DNA of 5,934 nucleotides from Minisyncoccota bacterium (GTDB lineage: Bacteria; Patescibacteriota; Minisyncoccia; Phycocordibacterales; UBA1006), in contig CALBVO010000063.1 in NCBI GenBank assembly GCA_937970115.1, forward strand, positions 1-5,934, read 5' to 3'. Position 1 is the stretch's first letter. Every line of letters starts with the position of its first letter. This document shows positions 1 to 5,597 of this stretch, piece after piece. Under the pieces are notes generated by a model. It saw only the letters and a list, made by a program, of their open reading frames with translations. It had not been told where the DNA came from and did not search any database. The translations under genes were made by a program, and so were the position numbers.

Positions 1-1
1 G

Positions 2-148
2 GTAGAAGGGTACTATGATTACAATTGTAGTGACTTTGCAACTCAACCCGAGGCACAGGCGATCTATGAAAAATGTGGAACTGATGTGAATCGATTAGAC
101 GGAGACAAGGACGGAATTGTTTGTGAGGCATTGCCTCAGGGAGTTTAG
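2..148 (+). CDS. C-terminal end of an excalibur-domain protein (5' truncated by window)
   Basis: The reading frame is open from base 2 to the TAG at 146-148 and gives 48 residues; the start lies outside the window. The tail is a near-complete excalibur (extracellular calcium-binding) domain. Visible parts are YNCSDF near residues 7-12, a second Cys in YEKC (residue 25), and the Ca-binding loop LDGDKDGIVCE (residues 32-42) with the DxDxDGxxCE signature. The two upstream cysteines and the loop cysteine are typical of the family. Excalibur domains usually sit at the C-terminus of secreted or surface proteins, often after a staphylococcal-nuclease-like domain or a membrane anchor; which one applies here cannot be seen. 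Only five residues follow the loop, so the domain is the true C-terminus. A strong terminator begins two bases after the stop codon. Confidence 0.85.
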   Translation, partial: VEGYYDYNCSDFATQPEAQAIYEKCGTDVNRLDGDKDGIVCEALPQGV

Positions 149-150
149 GT

Positions 151-189
151 AACAAAAAAGAAACAGAATATATCTGTTTCTTTTTTGTT
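151..189. terminator. Long perfect hairpin, probably bidirectional terminator
   Basis: Bases 151-167 and 173-189 are perfectly complementary (17 bp) around a 5-base loop (ATATA). The outer stem is A6 on the left and T6 on the right, so both strands end in a U-rich tract. On the plus strand it ends the excalibur gene. On the minus strand it is the first good terminator met by a transcript that starts at the tRNA-Leu promoter and reads through the repeats. Confidence 0.88.
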
Positions 190-496
190 TATAAAAAGCT
201 CTGTTATTATTTTTGAGGCACCCTGACTCCTCGACAAGTCTTAGCCTCCTTACTTAGCTTGTGCAGTAAAACAAAAATCATAAACACTAGTATTCATGGT
301 CGATATTTTATGTGCCCAAAGCGGAGCTCGTTCAGGAGTTCTTATTTCATAAATGAAATATAGACTCACGACCCTGACTCGCCGACAAGCACTCGCTATC
401 GCTCGTCTTGTGTACCGGCTCCGTCTTTCTCGCACCTTTTGTGCTGCAAAACAAAAACCATAAATACTAACGCATCTATGGTTGATTTTTTTTGTG
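190..496. other. Gene-free stretch holding tRNA-linked repeats
   Basis: No protein gene is supported here. The open minus-strand frame across 250-546 would start with TTG inside the tRNA, and its peptide only mirrors the repeats. The region is two diverged copies of one segment (see the repeat entries). About 371-437 is near 60% G+C by hand count, clearly above the AT-rich surroundings. A near-perfect palindrome lies at 343-360 (8-bp arms TATTTCAT/ATGAAATA around AA). No T-run follows the tRNA on its own strand, so the tRNA precursor may extend through this region to the hairpin at 151-189. Confidence 0.6.
220..330 (-). repeat. tRNA-linked repeat, distal diverged copy
   Basis: This is the second copy of a segment that also occupies 371-514. 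It ends with a 20-base match to the tRNA-Leu 3' end (311-330 versus 495-514, one mismatch, at 325/509). The offset at this edge is exactly 184 bp. Further left, 261-290 matches 441-470 at 25 of 30 positions, and 220-238 matches 371-389 at 17 of 19. The offset falls to 151 bp at the far edge, so this copy has lost about 30 bases in the middle relative to the other. Homology stops at 330, inside the T-arm. It is therefore not a whole decayed tRNA but a unit that begins at the tRNA 3' end. Confidence 0.75.
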
Positions 497-514
497 TGCC
501 CAAAGCGGGGCTCG
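371..514 (-). repeat. tRNA-linked repeat, copy attached to the intact tRNA-Leu
   Basis: This is the longer copy of the repeat also found at 220-330. Its right end (497-514) is the functional tRNA's last 18 nt, that is, the discriminator base, the 3' acceptor strand and part of the T-arm. It carries a G+C-rich core (about 371-437) that is partly deleted in the other copy. Short arms ACAAG (385-389) and CTTGT (407-411) could pair. Read on the minus strand, the core gives an arginine-rich frame, which I regard as incidental. Confidence 0.72.
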
Positions 515-578
515 AACCCGCATGCTCTAAGAGCCATGACCCTCAATCATGTGTGTATACCAATTCCACCATCTGGGC
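497..578 (-). tRNA. tRNA-Leu (anticodon GAG)
   Basis: The 82-nt minus-strand gene folds as a class II tRNA. The acceptor strand GCCCAGA pairs with TTTGGGC (one G-T pair), and the discriminator is A at 497. The anticodon arm is CATGA-TTGAGGG-TCATG with anticodon GAG, which reads CUC/CUU leucine codons. A long variable arm (GCTC-TTA-GAGC) is typical of leucine tRNAs. The T-arm is GCGGG-TTCGAGC-CCCGC. CCA is not encoded (CAC follows), so it must be added by a CCA-adding enzyme. The last 18 nt are duplicated 184 bp downstream of the gene. Confidence 0.95.
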
Positions 579-587
579 AATGTAGTG

Positions 588-615
588 ATTTTATCATAAA
601 CAGATGAATTTTAAA
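588..615 (-). promoter_or_regulatory. Probable promoter of tRNA-Leu
   Basis: On the minus strand there is an extended -10, TGA-TAAAAT (hexamer at 588-593, TGA at 594-596; 5 of 6 consensus), with a -35-like TTTAAA at 610-615 and a 16-bp spacer. Transcription would start a few bases before the mature tRNA 5' end at 578. It lies back to back with the promoter of the 638 gene. Confidence 0.55.
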
Positions 616-622
616 GATACTT

Positions 623-637
623 TGCTATACTAAAACT
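623..637 (+). promoter_or_regulatory. Extended -10 promoter, leaderless, for the 638 gene
   Basis: TGC-TATACT: TG at 623-624 and the hexamer at 626-631 (4 of 6 consensus; TATA core plus final T except one base). No convincing -35 is present. Only six bases separate the hexamer from the ATG at 638, so the expected transcription start falls on or next to the A of the start codon. There is no room for a ribosome binding site, which implies a leaderless mRNA. Confidence 0.6.
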
Positions 638-991
638 ATGTTAAATATTTTTAAATATATGGATTACGCCATGAAGGCGAAACAGGGTTATAACGCACCT
701 GATGAATTACTCGCTGAGACTTCGTTTGGGTTAATTGAAGGATTTTTTATTACCAGTTTTATTGTTTTAGGATTGATTTCTGGTGGTTTATTGTATGCTG
801 GATTTAGCCTTGGATATTTATTATTAAAAATTTTCGGATTTCTTTTTTTAGCGGTTTTGATTATTGATATTTCAATTTACCGTATAGTAAAACGCGCGGT
901 AAAGAATATTAGCAGAAAGGTCACCAAGAAGGTAGAAGAACAGATAAATAATTATAGAACTGTGGATGTTGACGCAACTGAGGTAGAATAG
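638..991 (+). CDS. Small two-helix membrane protein of unknown function
   Basis: The product is 117 residues and I do not recognise its family. An N-terminal stretch (about 1-30) is soluble and mixed in charge. Two hydrophobic helices follow, at about 33-55 (with the glycine-rich turn LISGGLLYAG) and 58-80. A lysine/arginine-rich stretch (about 82-101: RIVKRAVKN, SRKVTKK) should stay in the cytoplasm by the positive-inside rule, with an acidic C-terminus (VDVDATEVE). This predicts a helical hairpin with both ends in the cytoplasm. The ATG at 638 is chosen because an extended -10 sits six bases upstream. The gene ends in TAG, and yceI starts 37 bases later without an obvious strong promoter, so the two may be co-transcribed. 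Codon use and composition match the neighbours. Confidence 0.8.
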   Translation: MLNIFKYMDYAMKAKQGYNAPDELLAETSFGLIEGFFITSFIVLGLISGGLLYAGFSLGYLLLKIFGFLFLAVLIIDISIYRIVKRAVKNISRKVTKKVEEQINNYRTVDVDATEVE

Positions 992-1028
992 AATTTATTA
1001 GTTATTAATTAAAAGATAAACAAAACAT

Positions 1029-1670
1029 ATGAATAAAAAAATAGGATTAGTGTTACTCATTGCTGGGATTGTTATTGGAGTACATGCATTTAATAATCAA
1101 AAAAAAGGTGAGCAGGTAGTTATTCCAAGAAATGAATTACAAGAAAATATTAAATATACGGAAAACCTTGGTTTAAATCCAGGAGAATACACGGTTAACT
1201 CGACAACATCGATATTAAATTGGGAGGGGGCAACGCCTGTAAAAAAACATTACGGAACCGTTGATGTTCAATCAGGTAGTCTGACAGTAGGTGACGATAT
1301 TATTTCTGGAATTATAGTTTTTGATATGACAAGTATCGCTTCAGAGGTAGGTGAATCATTAGATTCGCATTTAAAAGACCTAGATTTTTTTGATACCGAT
1401 AATCACCCGCAATCGATATTGAATATTAGCGGATATATAAACGGTGAAATCCAGGGTGATCTAACAATCAAAGGAATCACGCAGCCAGTTTCATTGCCTG
1501 CAGAAATTACAACAACAGAATCTGACATGAATATTTCTGCGGAATTCTCATTAGATCGAACCTTATGGGAGGTGAATTATAATTCAGCTAGTGTCTTTGG
1601 TGATCTCGGTGATACATTCATCAATGACAGCATTGATTTTCGGGTGAATATTGTAGCTGATAAAAAATAA
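1029..1670 (+). CDS. YceI-family protein, membrane-anchored
   Basis: The product is 213 residues. An N-terminal hydrophobic segment (about 4-20) preceded by lysines is a signal anchor or signal peptide; there is no lipobox cysteine. A linker leads to a YceI-like domain at about 53-210. Family marks visible are the opening YTVNSTTSILNWEG (54-67) and HYGTVDV (74-80). SHLKDLDFFD at 113-122 matches the usual HLKsxdFFD, and GDLTIKGITQPV at 143-154 matches the usual G-x-LTIkGxTkpv. DRTLWEVNY (176-184) is followed by the closing D-x-I-x-F strand. YceI proteins form a lipocalin-like barrel that binds long isoprenoid or amphiphilic lipids outside the cytoplasmic membrane; the ligand here is unknown. 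The stop codon overlaps the rsmI start by one base (TAATG), which suggests translational coupling. No Shine-Dalgarno sequence is visible. Confidence 0.9.
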   Translation: MNKKIGLVLLIAGIVIGVHAFNNQKKGEQVVIPRNELQENIKYTENLGLNPGEYTVNSTTSILNWEGATPVKKHYGTVDVQSGSLTVGDDIISGIIVFDMTSIASEVGESLDSHLKDLDFFDTDNHPQSILNISGYINGEIQGDLTIKGITQPVSLPAEITTTESDMNISAEFSLDRTLWEVNYNSASVFGDLGDTFINDSIDFRVNIVADKK

Positions 1671-2359
1671 TGCAGAACGAATCTACAAAATTCTATATTG
1701 TAGCTACACCGATAGGGAACCTCGAGGATATTACGCATCGAGCTCTACGGATTTTATCGGAGGTTGATACTATTTTATGTGAAGATACTCGTGTAACCAA
1801 GAAATTATTACAGCATTATAATATCGAGACCAGCACCGAGAGCTATCACGCTCAGGCAACAAACTCGAAAGAAGATTCAATCATTCGCCGTATTAATGAT
1901 GGATTAATATTTGCACTGGTGTCTGATGCTGGAACCCCAACGATTTCTGATCCTGGCGTGCGGTTGGTTGGTCGAATTTGGGATGAATGCCCTGATGTAA
2001 AAATAGAATCAATCCCAGGTGCATCTGCATTAATAACAGGAATCACTACGACTGGTTTTGCTGGGAATCAATTTACTTTTTATGGATTTTTACCTCATAA
2101 AAAAGGTCGAAATAAAATTTTTGATGAGATATCCGAATCGTCACGTATGTCAGTTTTTTATGAATCACCTCATCGATTATTAAAAACCCTTTTAGAGTTA
2201 CATAACAGATTCGGTGATAGTAGAAATATTGCTGTTGGCAGGGAATTAACCAAAATGTTTGAGGAAACCATTCGTGGAACTGCATCTGAGGTTTATCATT
2301 TCTTTGAAAAAAATCATGATCATGTGCGCGGAGAATGTGTTATTATAATCGACAAGTAA
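1670..2359 (+). CDS. rsmI: 16S rRNA (cytidine1402-2'-O)-methyltransferase RsmI
   Basis: The product is 229 residues. RsmI transfers a methyl group from S-adenosylmethionine to the 2'-O of C1402 in the decoding centre of 16S rRNA, in the cytoplasm. All main family motifs of this tetrapyrrole-methylase-fold enzyme are visible: VATPIGNLEDITHRA (11-25), CEDTRVTKKLLQHY (37-50), ALVSDAGTPTISDPG (82-96), IPGASA (115-120), FYGFLPHKKGR (137-147), FYESPHRL (163-170) and GRELTKMFEE (190-199), followed by RGTASE. It is shorter than the E. coli protein (about 286 residues) and ends soon after the methylase fold, so the C-terminal extension is missing. The start ATG overlaps the yceI stop codon by one base. 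A strong terminator begins four bases after the stop, so this gene ends its transcription unit. Confidence 0.96.
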   Translation: MQNESTKFYIVATPIGNLEDITHRALRILSEVDTILCEDTRVTKKLLQHYNIETSTESYHAQATNSKEDSIIRRINDGLIFALVSDAGTPTISDPGVRLVGRIWDECPDVKIESIPGASALITGITTTGFAGNQFTFYGFLPHKKGRNKIFDEISESSRMSVFYESPHRLLKTLLELHNRFGDSRNIAVGRELTKMFEETIRGTASEVYHFFEKNHDHVRGECVIIIDK

Positions 2360-2362
2360 ATT

Positions 2363-2397
2363 AAAAAACAAACAAGGTGAACCCTTGTTTGTTTTTT
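2363..2397 (+). terminator. Strong Rho-independent terminator after rsmI
   Basis: A perfect 15-bp stem (2363-2377 with 2383-2397) surrounds the 5-base loop TGAAC, and the right arm ends in T6. The left arm begins with A6, so the hairpin is also U-rich on the opposite strand. The final T of the T-run is also the T of the TG motif in the next gene's extended -10, so termination and initiation signals share bases. Confidence 0.92.
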
Positions 2398-2411
2398 GAT
2401 ATACTACATTC
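2377..2411 (+). promoter_or_regulatory. Extended -10 promoter, leaderless, for the 2412 gene, embedded in the terminator
   Basis: TGA-TATACT: TG at 2397-2398, hexamer at 2400-2405. The ATG at 2412 is six bases beyond the hexamer, the same spacing as at 638, so the mRNA should be leaderless. At a 17-bp spacing the -35 position (2377-2382, GTGAAC) falls in the terminator loop and keeps only the TGA core of TTGACA. Confidence 0.6.
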
Positions 2412-2732
2412 ATGAAAAAATATACGAATACTATTCTTATTACTACATTATTACTATTATTATTTCCTTTTCTAGGTTTGCCGGAGCTTTGGGAGAATCT
2501 ATACGTAATAATTCTTGCGTTTCTTGCAGGAAGTTCAACATTATTACTACGACATAAATCGGGACTAATTACAGAGATTGATGAAGAAACTTCACTAAAA
2601 GAGTACGTAAAGGAGTTACAAGATCGTTTTAAAGATCAAGTTAAAGATGCAGAGCCTTATAAAAAAACTACACGTATTTCTGATGTTAGCGTTGATATTA
2701 ATGATGAAAAAACATTCATACATCATAAATAA
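2412..2732 (+). CDS. Small two-helix membrane protein of unknown function
   Basis: The product is 106 residues and I do not recognise its family. Two hydrophobic helices (about 5-22, leucine-rich, and 28-46) are joined by a short loop with PELWEN. A charged cytoplasmic tail of about 60 residues follows; 60-80 (TSLKEYVKELQDRFKDQVKD) looks like an amphipathic or coiled-coil helix. Topology is likely a hairpin with the tail inside (RHK directly after helix 2). The ATG at 2412 is supported by an extended -10 six bases upstream. It is separated from rsmI by a terminator. The 62-base gap to the S41 protease gene holds a small hairpin (TCTAG/CTAGA, 2734-2749) without a T-run, so read-through into the protease gene is possible. 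It has the same general architecture as the 638 product but no clear sequence similarity by eye. Confidence 0.8.
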   Translation: MKKYTNTILITTLLLLLFPFLGLPELWENLYVIILAFLAGSSTLLLRHKSGLITEIDEETSLKEYVKELQDRFKDQVKDAEPYKKTTRISDVSVDINDEKTFIHHK

Positions 2733-2794
2733 GTCTAGTTAAACCTAGAGAATCATACCTGTATACAAAAGGCATCATAAAGTAATTATATACC

Positions 2795-3973
2795 ATGAAC
2801 AATATTCAAAAAAAAAATATCTCATCAAAACATAATATTACTCTTGCGATAATCTCATTTCTTCTTGGGTTTTTTATATTTTATATTTTTAACACATACA
2901 AACAAAATAATACTGAATCAAAAGACCTGACGTTATTTTGGGATGTCTGGACCTTGTTAGAAGAAAAATACCCTTTTGAAGAGCCCTCAAATAAAGATAA
3001 AATTTATGGTGCTATTTCTGGACTTGTAGACTCCTATGATGATGATTATTCGTCTTTTTTCCCTCCCATTGAGAGTGAGTTTTTCAACCAAACAATATCT
3101 GGCGAATTTGGTGGTATTGGTGTCGAAATTGGTCAGCGTTCTGGATATCTGGTCGTAATTTCCCCCTTAAAAAATTCTCCAGGAGAAAAGGCTGGATTAT
3201 TACCTGGTGATATTATAACCCACGTCGATAATGTCGAAATTGTGGGTATGACAACTGATGAGGCAATCGGTCTTATACGTGGCGATAAAGGTACTGACGT
3301 ATCATTAACCATTCGACGTTTGGATGCGCAAGATCCTATAATTATTGTTGTTACACGAGATATCGTAGTTGTCCCTGTTATTGATACAGAAATAATAGAA
3401 GATAGCTTTATTATCTCATTATATAATTTCAATGAATTATCTGAAGAACCATTTAAACAAGCTCTTGAAGAGTTTATTCGCTCAGAAAAAAAACAATTAT
3501 TACTAGACTTAAGAAATAATCCTGGTGGATATCTTACGTCAGCCATAGATATGGCAAGTTATTTTATTGATCAAGGTGAGATTGTTGTTATTGAGCAATT
3601 TGGTCTTGAGTCTCAAGATGAACATATTTTCAGAAGTGACGGGTACTCATTACTTGATAACTATGAATTTGATATGGTTGTTTTAGTGAATCAAGGGTCA
3701 GCATCGGCTTCTGAAATACTTGCAGGAGCATTAAGGGATTATGGTATTGCAACAATAGCAGGAGAGAGGACTTATGGAAAAGGTTCAGTTCAAGAATTAA
3801 TCAATTTAGCTCAAAATACATCATTAAAAATAACGATTTCCCAATGGCTAACACCTAAAAGAAATCAAATATCTGAGGTAGGTATTCAGCCAGATCAGGT
3901 TATAAACGATGACCTAAATTCAACAGAAGACACACAATTACTTAATGCTATACAGCTATTTAATACAGAATAA
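2795..3973 (+). CDS. S41-family C-terminal processing peptidase (CtpA/Prc type) with PDZ domain
   Basis: The product is 392 residues. A single N-terminal hydrophobic segment (about 16-33) anchors or exports it, so the protease faces the cell exterior. Order of domains: an N-terminal helical region (about 45-100, with the typical DDYSSFFPP at 82-91), a PDZ domain (about 105-178; GGIGVEIG at 106-113, GEKAGLLPGDIITHVD at 130-145, IRGDKGT at 161-167), then the S41 core. DLRNNPGGYL (238-247) is the family signature. GSASASEILAGAL (301-313) contains the nucleophile, Ser304, and ERTYGKGSVQ (324-333) holds the general base Lys329 and Gln333. The Ser-Lys spacing of 25 matches E. coli Prc (430/455), so the enzyme looks active. 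Substrates are unknown; the family trims or degrades exported proteins from the C-terminus. No Shine-Dalgarno sequence is visible and the promoter is unclear (AT-rich TAATTA and TATATA upstream). The bL9 gene begins four bases after the stop. Confidence 0.95.
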   Translation: MNNIQKKNISSKHNITLAIISFLLGFFIFYIFNTYKQNNTESKDLTLFWDVWTLLEEKYPFEEPSNKDKIYGAISGLVDSYDDDYSSFFPPIESEFFNQTISGEFGGIGVEIGQRSGYLVVISPLKNSPGEKAGLLPGDIITHVDNVEIVGMTTDEAIGLIRGDKGTDVSLTIRRLDAQDPIIIVVTRDIVVVPVIDTEIIEDSFIISLYNFNELSEEPFKQALEEFIRSEKKQLLLDLRNNPGGYLTSAIDMASYFIDQGEIVVIEQFGLESQDEHIFRSDGYSLLDNYEFDMVVLVNQGSASASEILAGALRDYGIATIAGERTYGKGSVQELINLAQNTSLKITISQWLTPKRNQISEVGIQPDQVINDDLNSTEDTQLLNAIQLFNTE

Positions 3974-3977
3974 CACT

Positions 3978-4421
3978 ATGAAAATAATTTTATTACAAAA
4001 TATAAAAGGAAAAGGTAAAAAGGGTGACGTTATTAACGTACCGGATGGCTATGCTCAAAATGCCTTATTACCAAAGGGTCTTGCCAAAATCGCAACGTCT
4101 ACTGAGTTAAATAAAATAAAATTAGCGGAGAAATCCTTGGAGCTTAAAAATCAAAAAGATATTGAGCATGCCCATAGAGTTTTAAGTATCGTAAATGGTA
4201 AAAATATTGTTATTAAGGAGAAATTAAATGAAAAAGGGTCTTTGTATCATGCAATTAGTTTAAAAGAAATTACTAAGGCTGTTCATGAGCAACTATCAGT
4301 AAGTACTCCAGATTCTATGTATTGTGAAAAATATGCACTAAAGGATTCAGGGAACTATATCATTGAGCTTGAATCTTATGGTAAAAAATCTGAATTTAAT
4401 TTATCCATTGAATCAAAATAA
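3978..4421 (+). CDS. rplI: 50S ribosomal protein bL9
   Basis: The product is 147 residues, close to the usual ~149. bL9 binds 23S rRNA near the L1 stalk and reaches across ribosomes through a long central helix, helping to maintain reading frame. The N-terminal domain is clear: MKIILLQNIKGKGKKGDV (1-18), then VPDGYAQNALLPKGLAKIAT (21-40), the counterpart of the family's V-x-GYaRNfLlPkglA signature. A helix rich in K and E follows (about 41-72), then the less conserved C-terminal domain (about 73-147). An in-frame ATG at 3945 lies inside the protease gene and would add 11 residues. I reject it because bL9 begins at MKIILL and 3978 sits four bases after the protease stop. The close spacing suggests co-transcription with the protease gene. 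The stop overlaps the left edge of a terminator. Confidence 0.96.
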   Translation: MKIILLQNIKGKGKKGDVINVPDGYAQNALLPKGLAKIATSTELNKIKLAEKSLELKNQKDIEHAHRVLSIVNGKNIVIKEKLNEKGSLYHAISLKEITKAVHEQLSVSTPDSMYCEKYALKDSGNYIIELESYGKKSEFNLSIESK

Positions 4422-4443
4422 AAACCATTGTGAGATGGTTTTT
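4420..4443. terminator. Bidirectional terminator between convergent rplI and ribB
   Basis: A 9-bp stem (AAAAACCAT at 4420-4428, ATGGTTTTT at 4435-4443) surrounds a 6-base loop. It is A-rich on the left and T-rich on the right, so it can stop transcription in both directions. It overlaps the last base pairs of rplI and the stop codon of ribB, so the two genes share one compact terminator. Confidence 0.85.
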
Positions 4444-5590
4444 ATTTATGTGTATATGACGTGGTCGTGACTACCTCAAGACCATATCCTTCAAGTCCTA
4501 CATATTCAATATTTGGTGAATTGGTAATAAGATTCATTTTTCCAACATCAATATCTGCTAATATTTGTGATCCAAGACCAATATCCTTATATTCATTTTG
4601 AGAAAGAGGGAGGTGAGCTATCTTTTCTCTACTATTTGATTCCAATAATGATAGTCGCTCTAGGATACTTTGCGGTTTGTGATCTTGATTAATGAGAACC
4701 AGTACACCATGTTCATTTTGAGAAATAATATCAAAAATTTCCTCCAGATGATTATGATTAGAGTCCTGTAATAGGGAAGTGATGTCATTATATACCTTAC
4801 TGACCTCAACACGTACCGGAACAACATCGTTTTTTGTCCATGTACCTTTAGAAATTACAATATGAACATTATCATCATTGGTCTGTGAATATGATCGCAA
4901 TCGCATTTCTCCATATTTTGTTGTTAGTAGGAAATCTTGCTCTGCTTTAATAAGAGACTCAGCTTTGAGGCGATAGCTTACAAGATCTTCGATAGATATA
5001 ATTTTAAGATCAAATTTCCGAGCAATTTCAACAAGCTGTGGTAATCGCGCCATGGTTCCGTCCTCGTTCAAAATTTCAACCAAAACTCCAGAAGGTGCAA
5101 ATCCTGCCATAACAGCAAGGTCAAGAGATGCTTCGGTATGACCTGTACGACGTAGAACTCCTCCAGATTTGGCTATAAGAGGGAAGATATGACCTGGTCT
5201 GCCAAGGTCACTTGGTATCGTTTCAGGATTAATAAGTGCTTGAATGGTTTTTGTTCTGTCGTGTGCTGAGATTCCTGTAGTACAACCATGACCATTCAAA
5301 TCAACAGAAACCGTAAAAGCCGTCTGATGGAGAACCGTATTATCTTCGACCATCATAGGGAGGTCTAAACGATCAGCAGTTTCCTGAGTTATTGAATTAC
5401 AAATAAGACCACGACCATGGGTTGCCATAAAATTAATTATTTCTGGTGTGACAGCTTCTCCTGCGGCTATAAAATCACCTTCGTTTTCACGATCCTCGTC
5501 ATCAACAACAATAATGATTTTACCTTGTTTAATATCTTCTATAGCTTCTTCTATGGTATTAAGTTTAATTTCTGGCTCACCTTGATTCAT
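4442..5590 (-). CDS. ribB: 3,4-dihydroxy-2-butanone-4-phosphate synthase with a degenerate GTP cyclohydrolase II-like domain (RibBA-like)
   Basis: The product is 382 residues. The N-terminal half (about 1-208) converts ribulose 5-phosphate to 3,4-dihydroxy-2-butanone 4-phosphate plus formate, for the riboflavin ring. Visible motifs: DDEDRENEGDF (30-40), THGRGLIC (57-64), GISAHDR (106-112), SDLGRPGHIFPL (127-138), RRTGHTEASLDL (147-158) and E172, all intact. The C-terminal half (about 215-382) aligns in layout with GTP cyclohydrolase II (VPVRVE at 257-262, GLGSQIL at 338-344, TNSPN at 356-360). It contains no cysteine at all, so the three zinc ligands of the family are missing, as is the QEGRGIGL motif. 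It is therefore probably inactive as RibA, as in the RibBX-type and some epsilonproteobacterial RibBA proteins. The start is set at ATG 5590. An upstream in-frame TTG (5624-5626) is rejected because it lies within the -35 element. No FMN riboswitch is visible upstream. Confidence 0.93.
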   Translation of the reverse strand: MNQGEPEIKLNTIEEAIEDIKQGKIIIVVDDEDRENEGDFIAAGEAVTPEIINFMATHGRGLICNSITQETADRLDLPMMVEDNTVLHQTAFTVSVDLNGHGCTTGISAHDRTKTIQALINPETIPSDLGRPGHIFPLIAKSGGVLRRTGHTEASLDLAVMAGFAPSGVLVEILNEDGTMARLPQLVEIARKFDLKIISIEDLVSYRLKAESLIKAEQDFLLTTKYGEMRLRSYSQTNDDNVHIVISKGTWTKNDVVPVRVEVSKVYNDITSLLQDSNHNHLEEIFDIISQNEHGVLVLINQDHKPQSILERLSLLESNSREKIAHLPLSQNEYKDIGLGSQILADIDVGKMNLITNSPNIEYVGLEGYGLEVVTTTSYTHK

Positions 5591-5597
5591 AAGATAT

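Noticed and set aside
311..514. Direct repeats of a tRNA 3' end as attL/attR of an integrated mobile element.
   Set aside because: Only 184 bp separate the copies, there is no integrase in the window, and the matching extends well beyond the tRNA segment, which att cores usually do not. A scar of a lost element remains possible but is unsupported.
250..546. Long minus-strand open frame (98 codons) across the tRNA and the repeats, with an arginine-rich middle part and a repeated YGFCF/YDFCF peptide.
   Set aside because: It would start with TTG inside the tRNA-Leu anticodon loop, and the repeated peptide only reflects the DNA repeat. The two copies differ in length and base content in a way not expected of coding DNA. 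The likeness to the protamine-like Tpr frame at E. coli tyrT is noted but is not evidence of expression.
2073..2285. Minus-strand open frame inside rsmI (also similar ones at 1852-2046 and at 3133-3546 inside the protease gene).
   Set aside because: They lie opposite well-conserved coding sequence and have no recognisable domains; they are antisense shadows.
2734..2749. Small hairpin TCTAG/CTAGA between the 2412 gene and the S41 protease gene as a terminator.
   Set aside because: The stem is only 5 bp and AT-rich and no T-run follows, so it cannot be called a terminator.
3945..3977. Earlier ATG for bL9, adding 11 residues and overlapping the protease gene.
   Set aside because: bL9 proteins begin at MKIILL; the extension is just the out-of-frame end of the protease gene.
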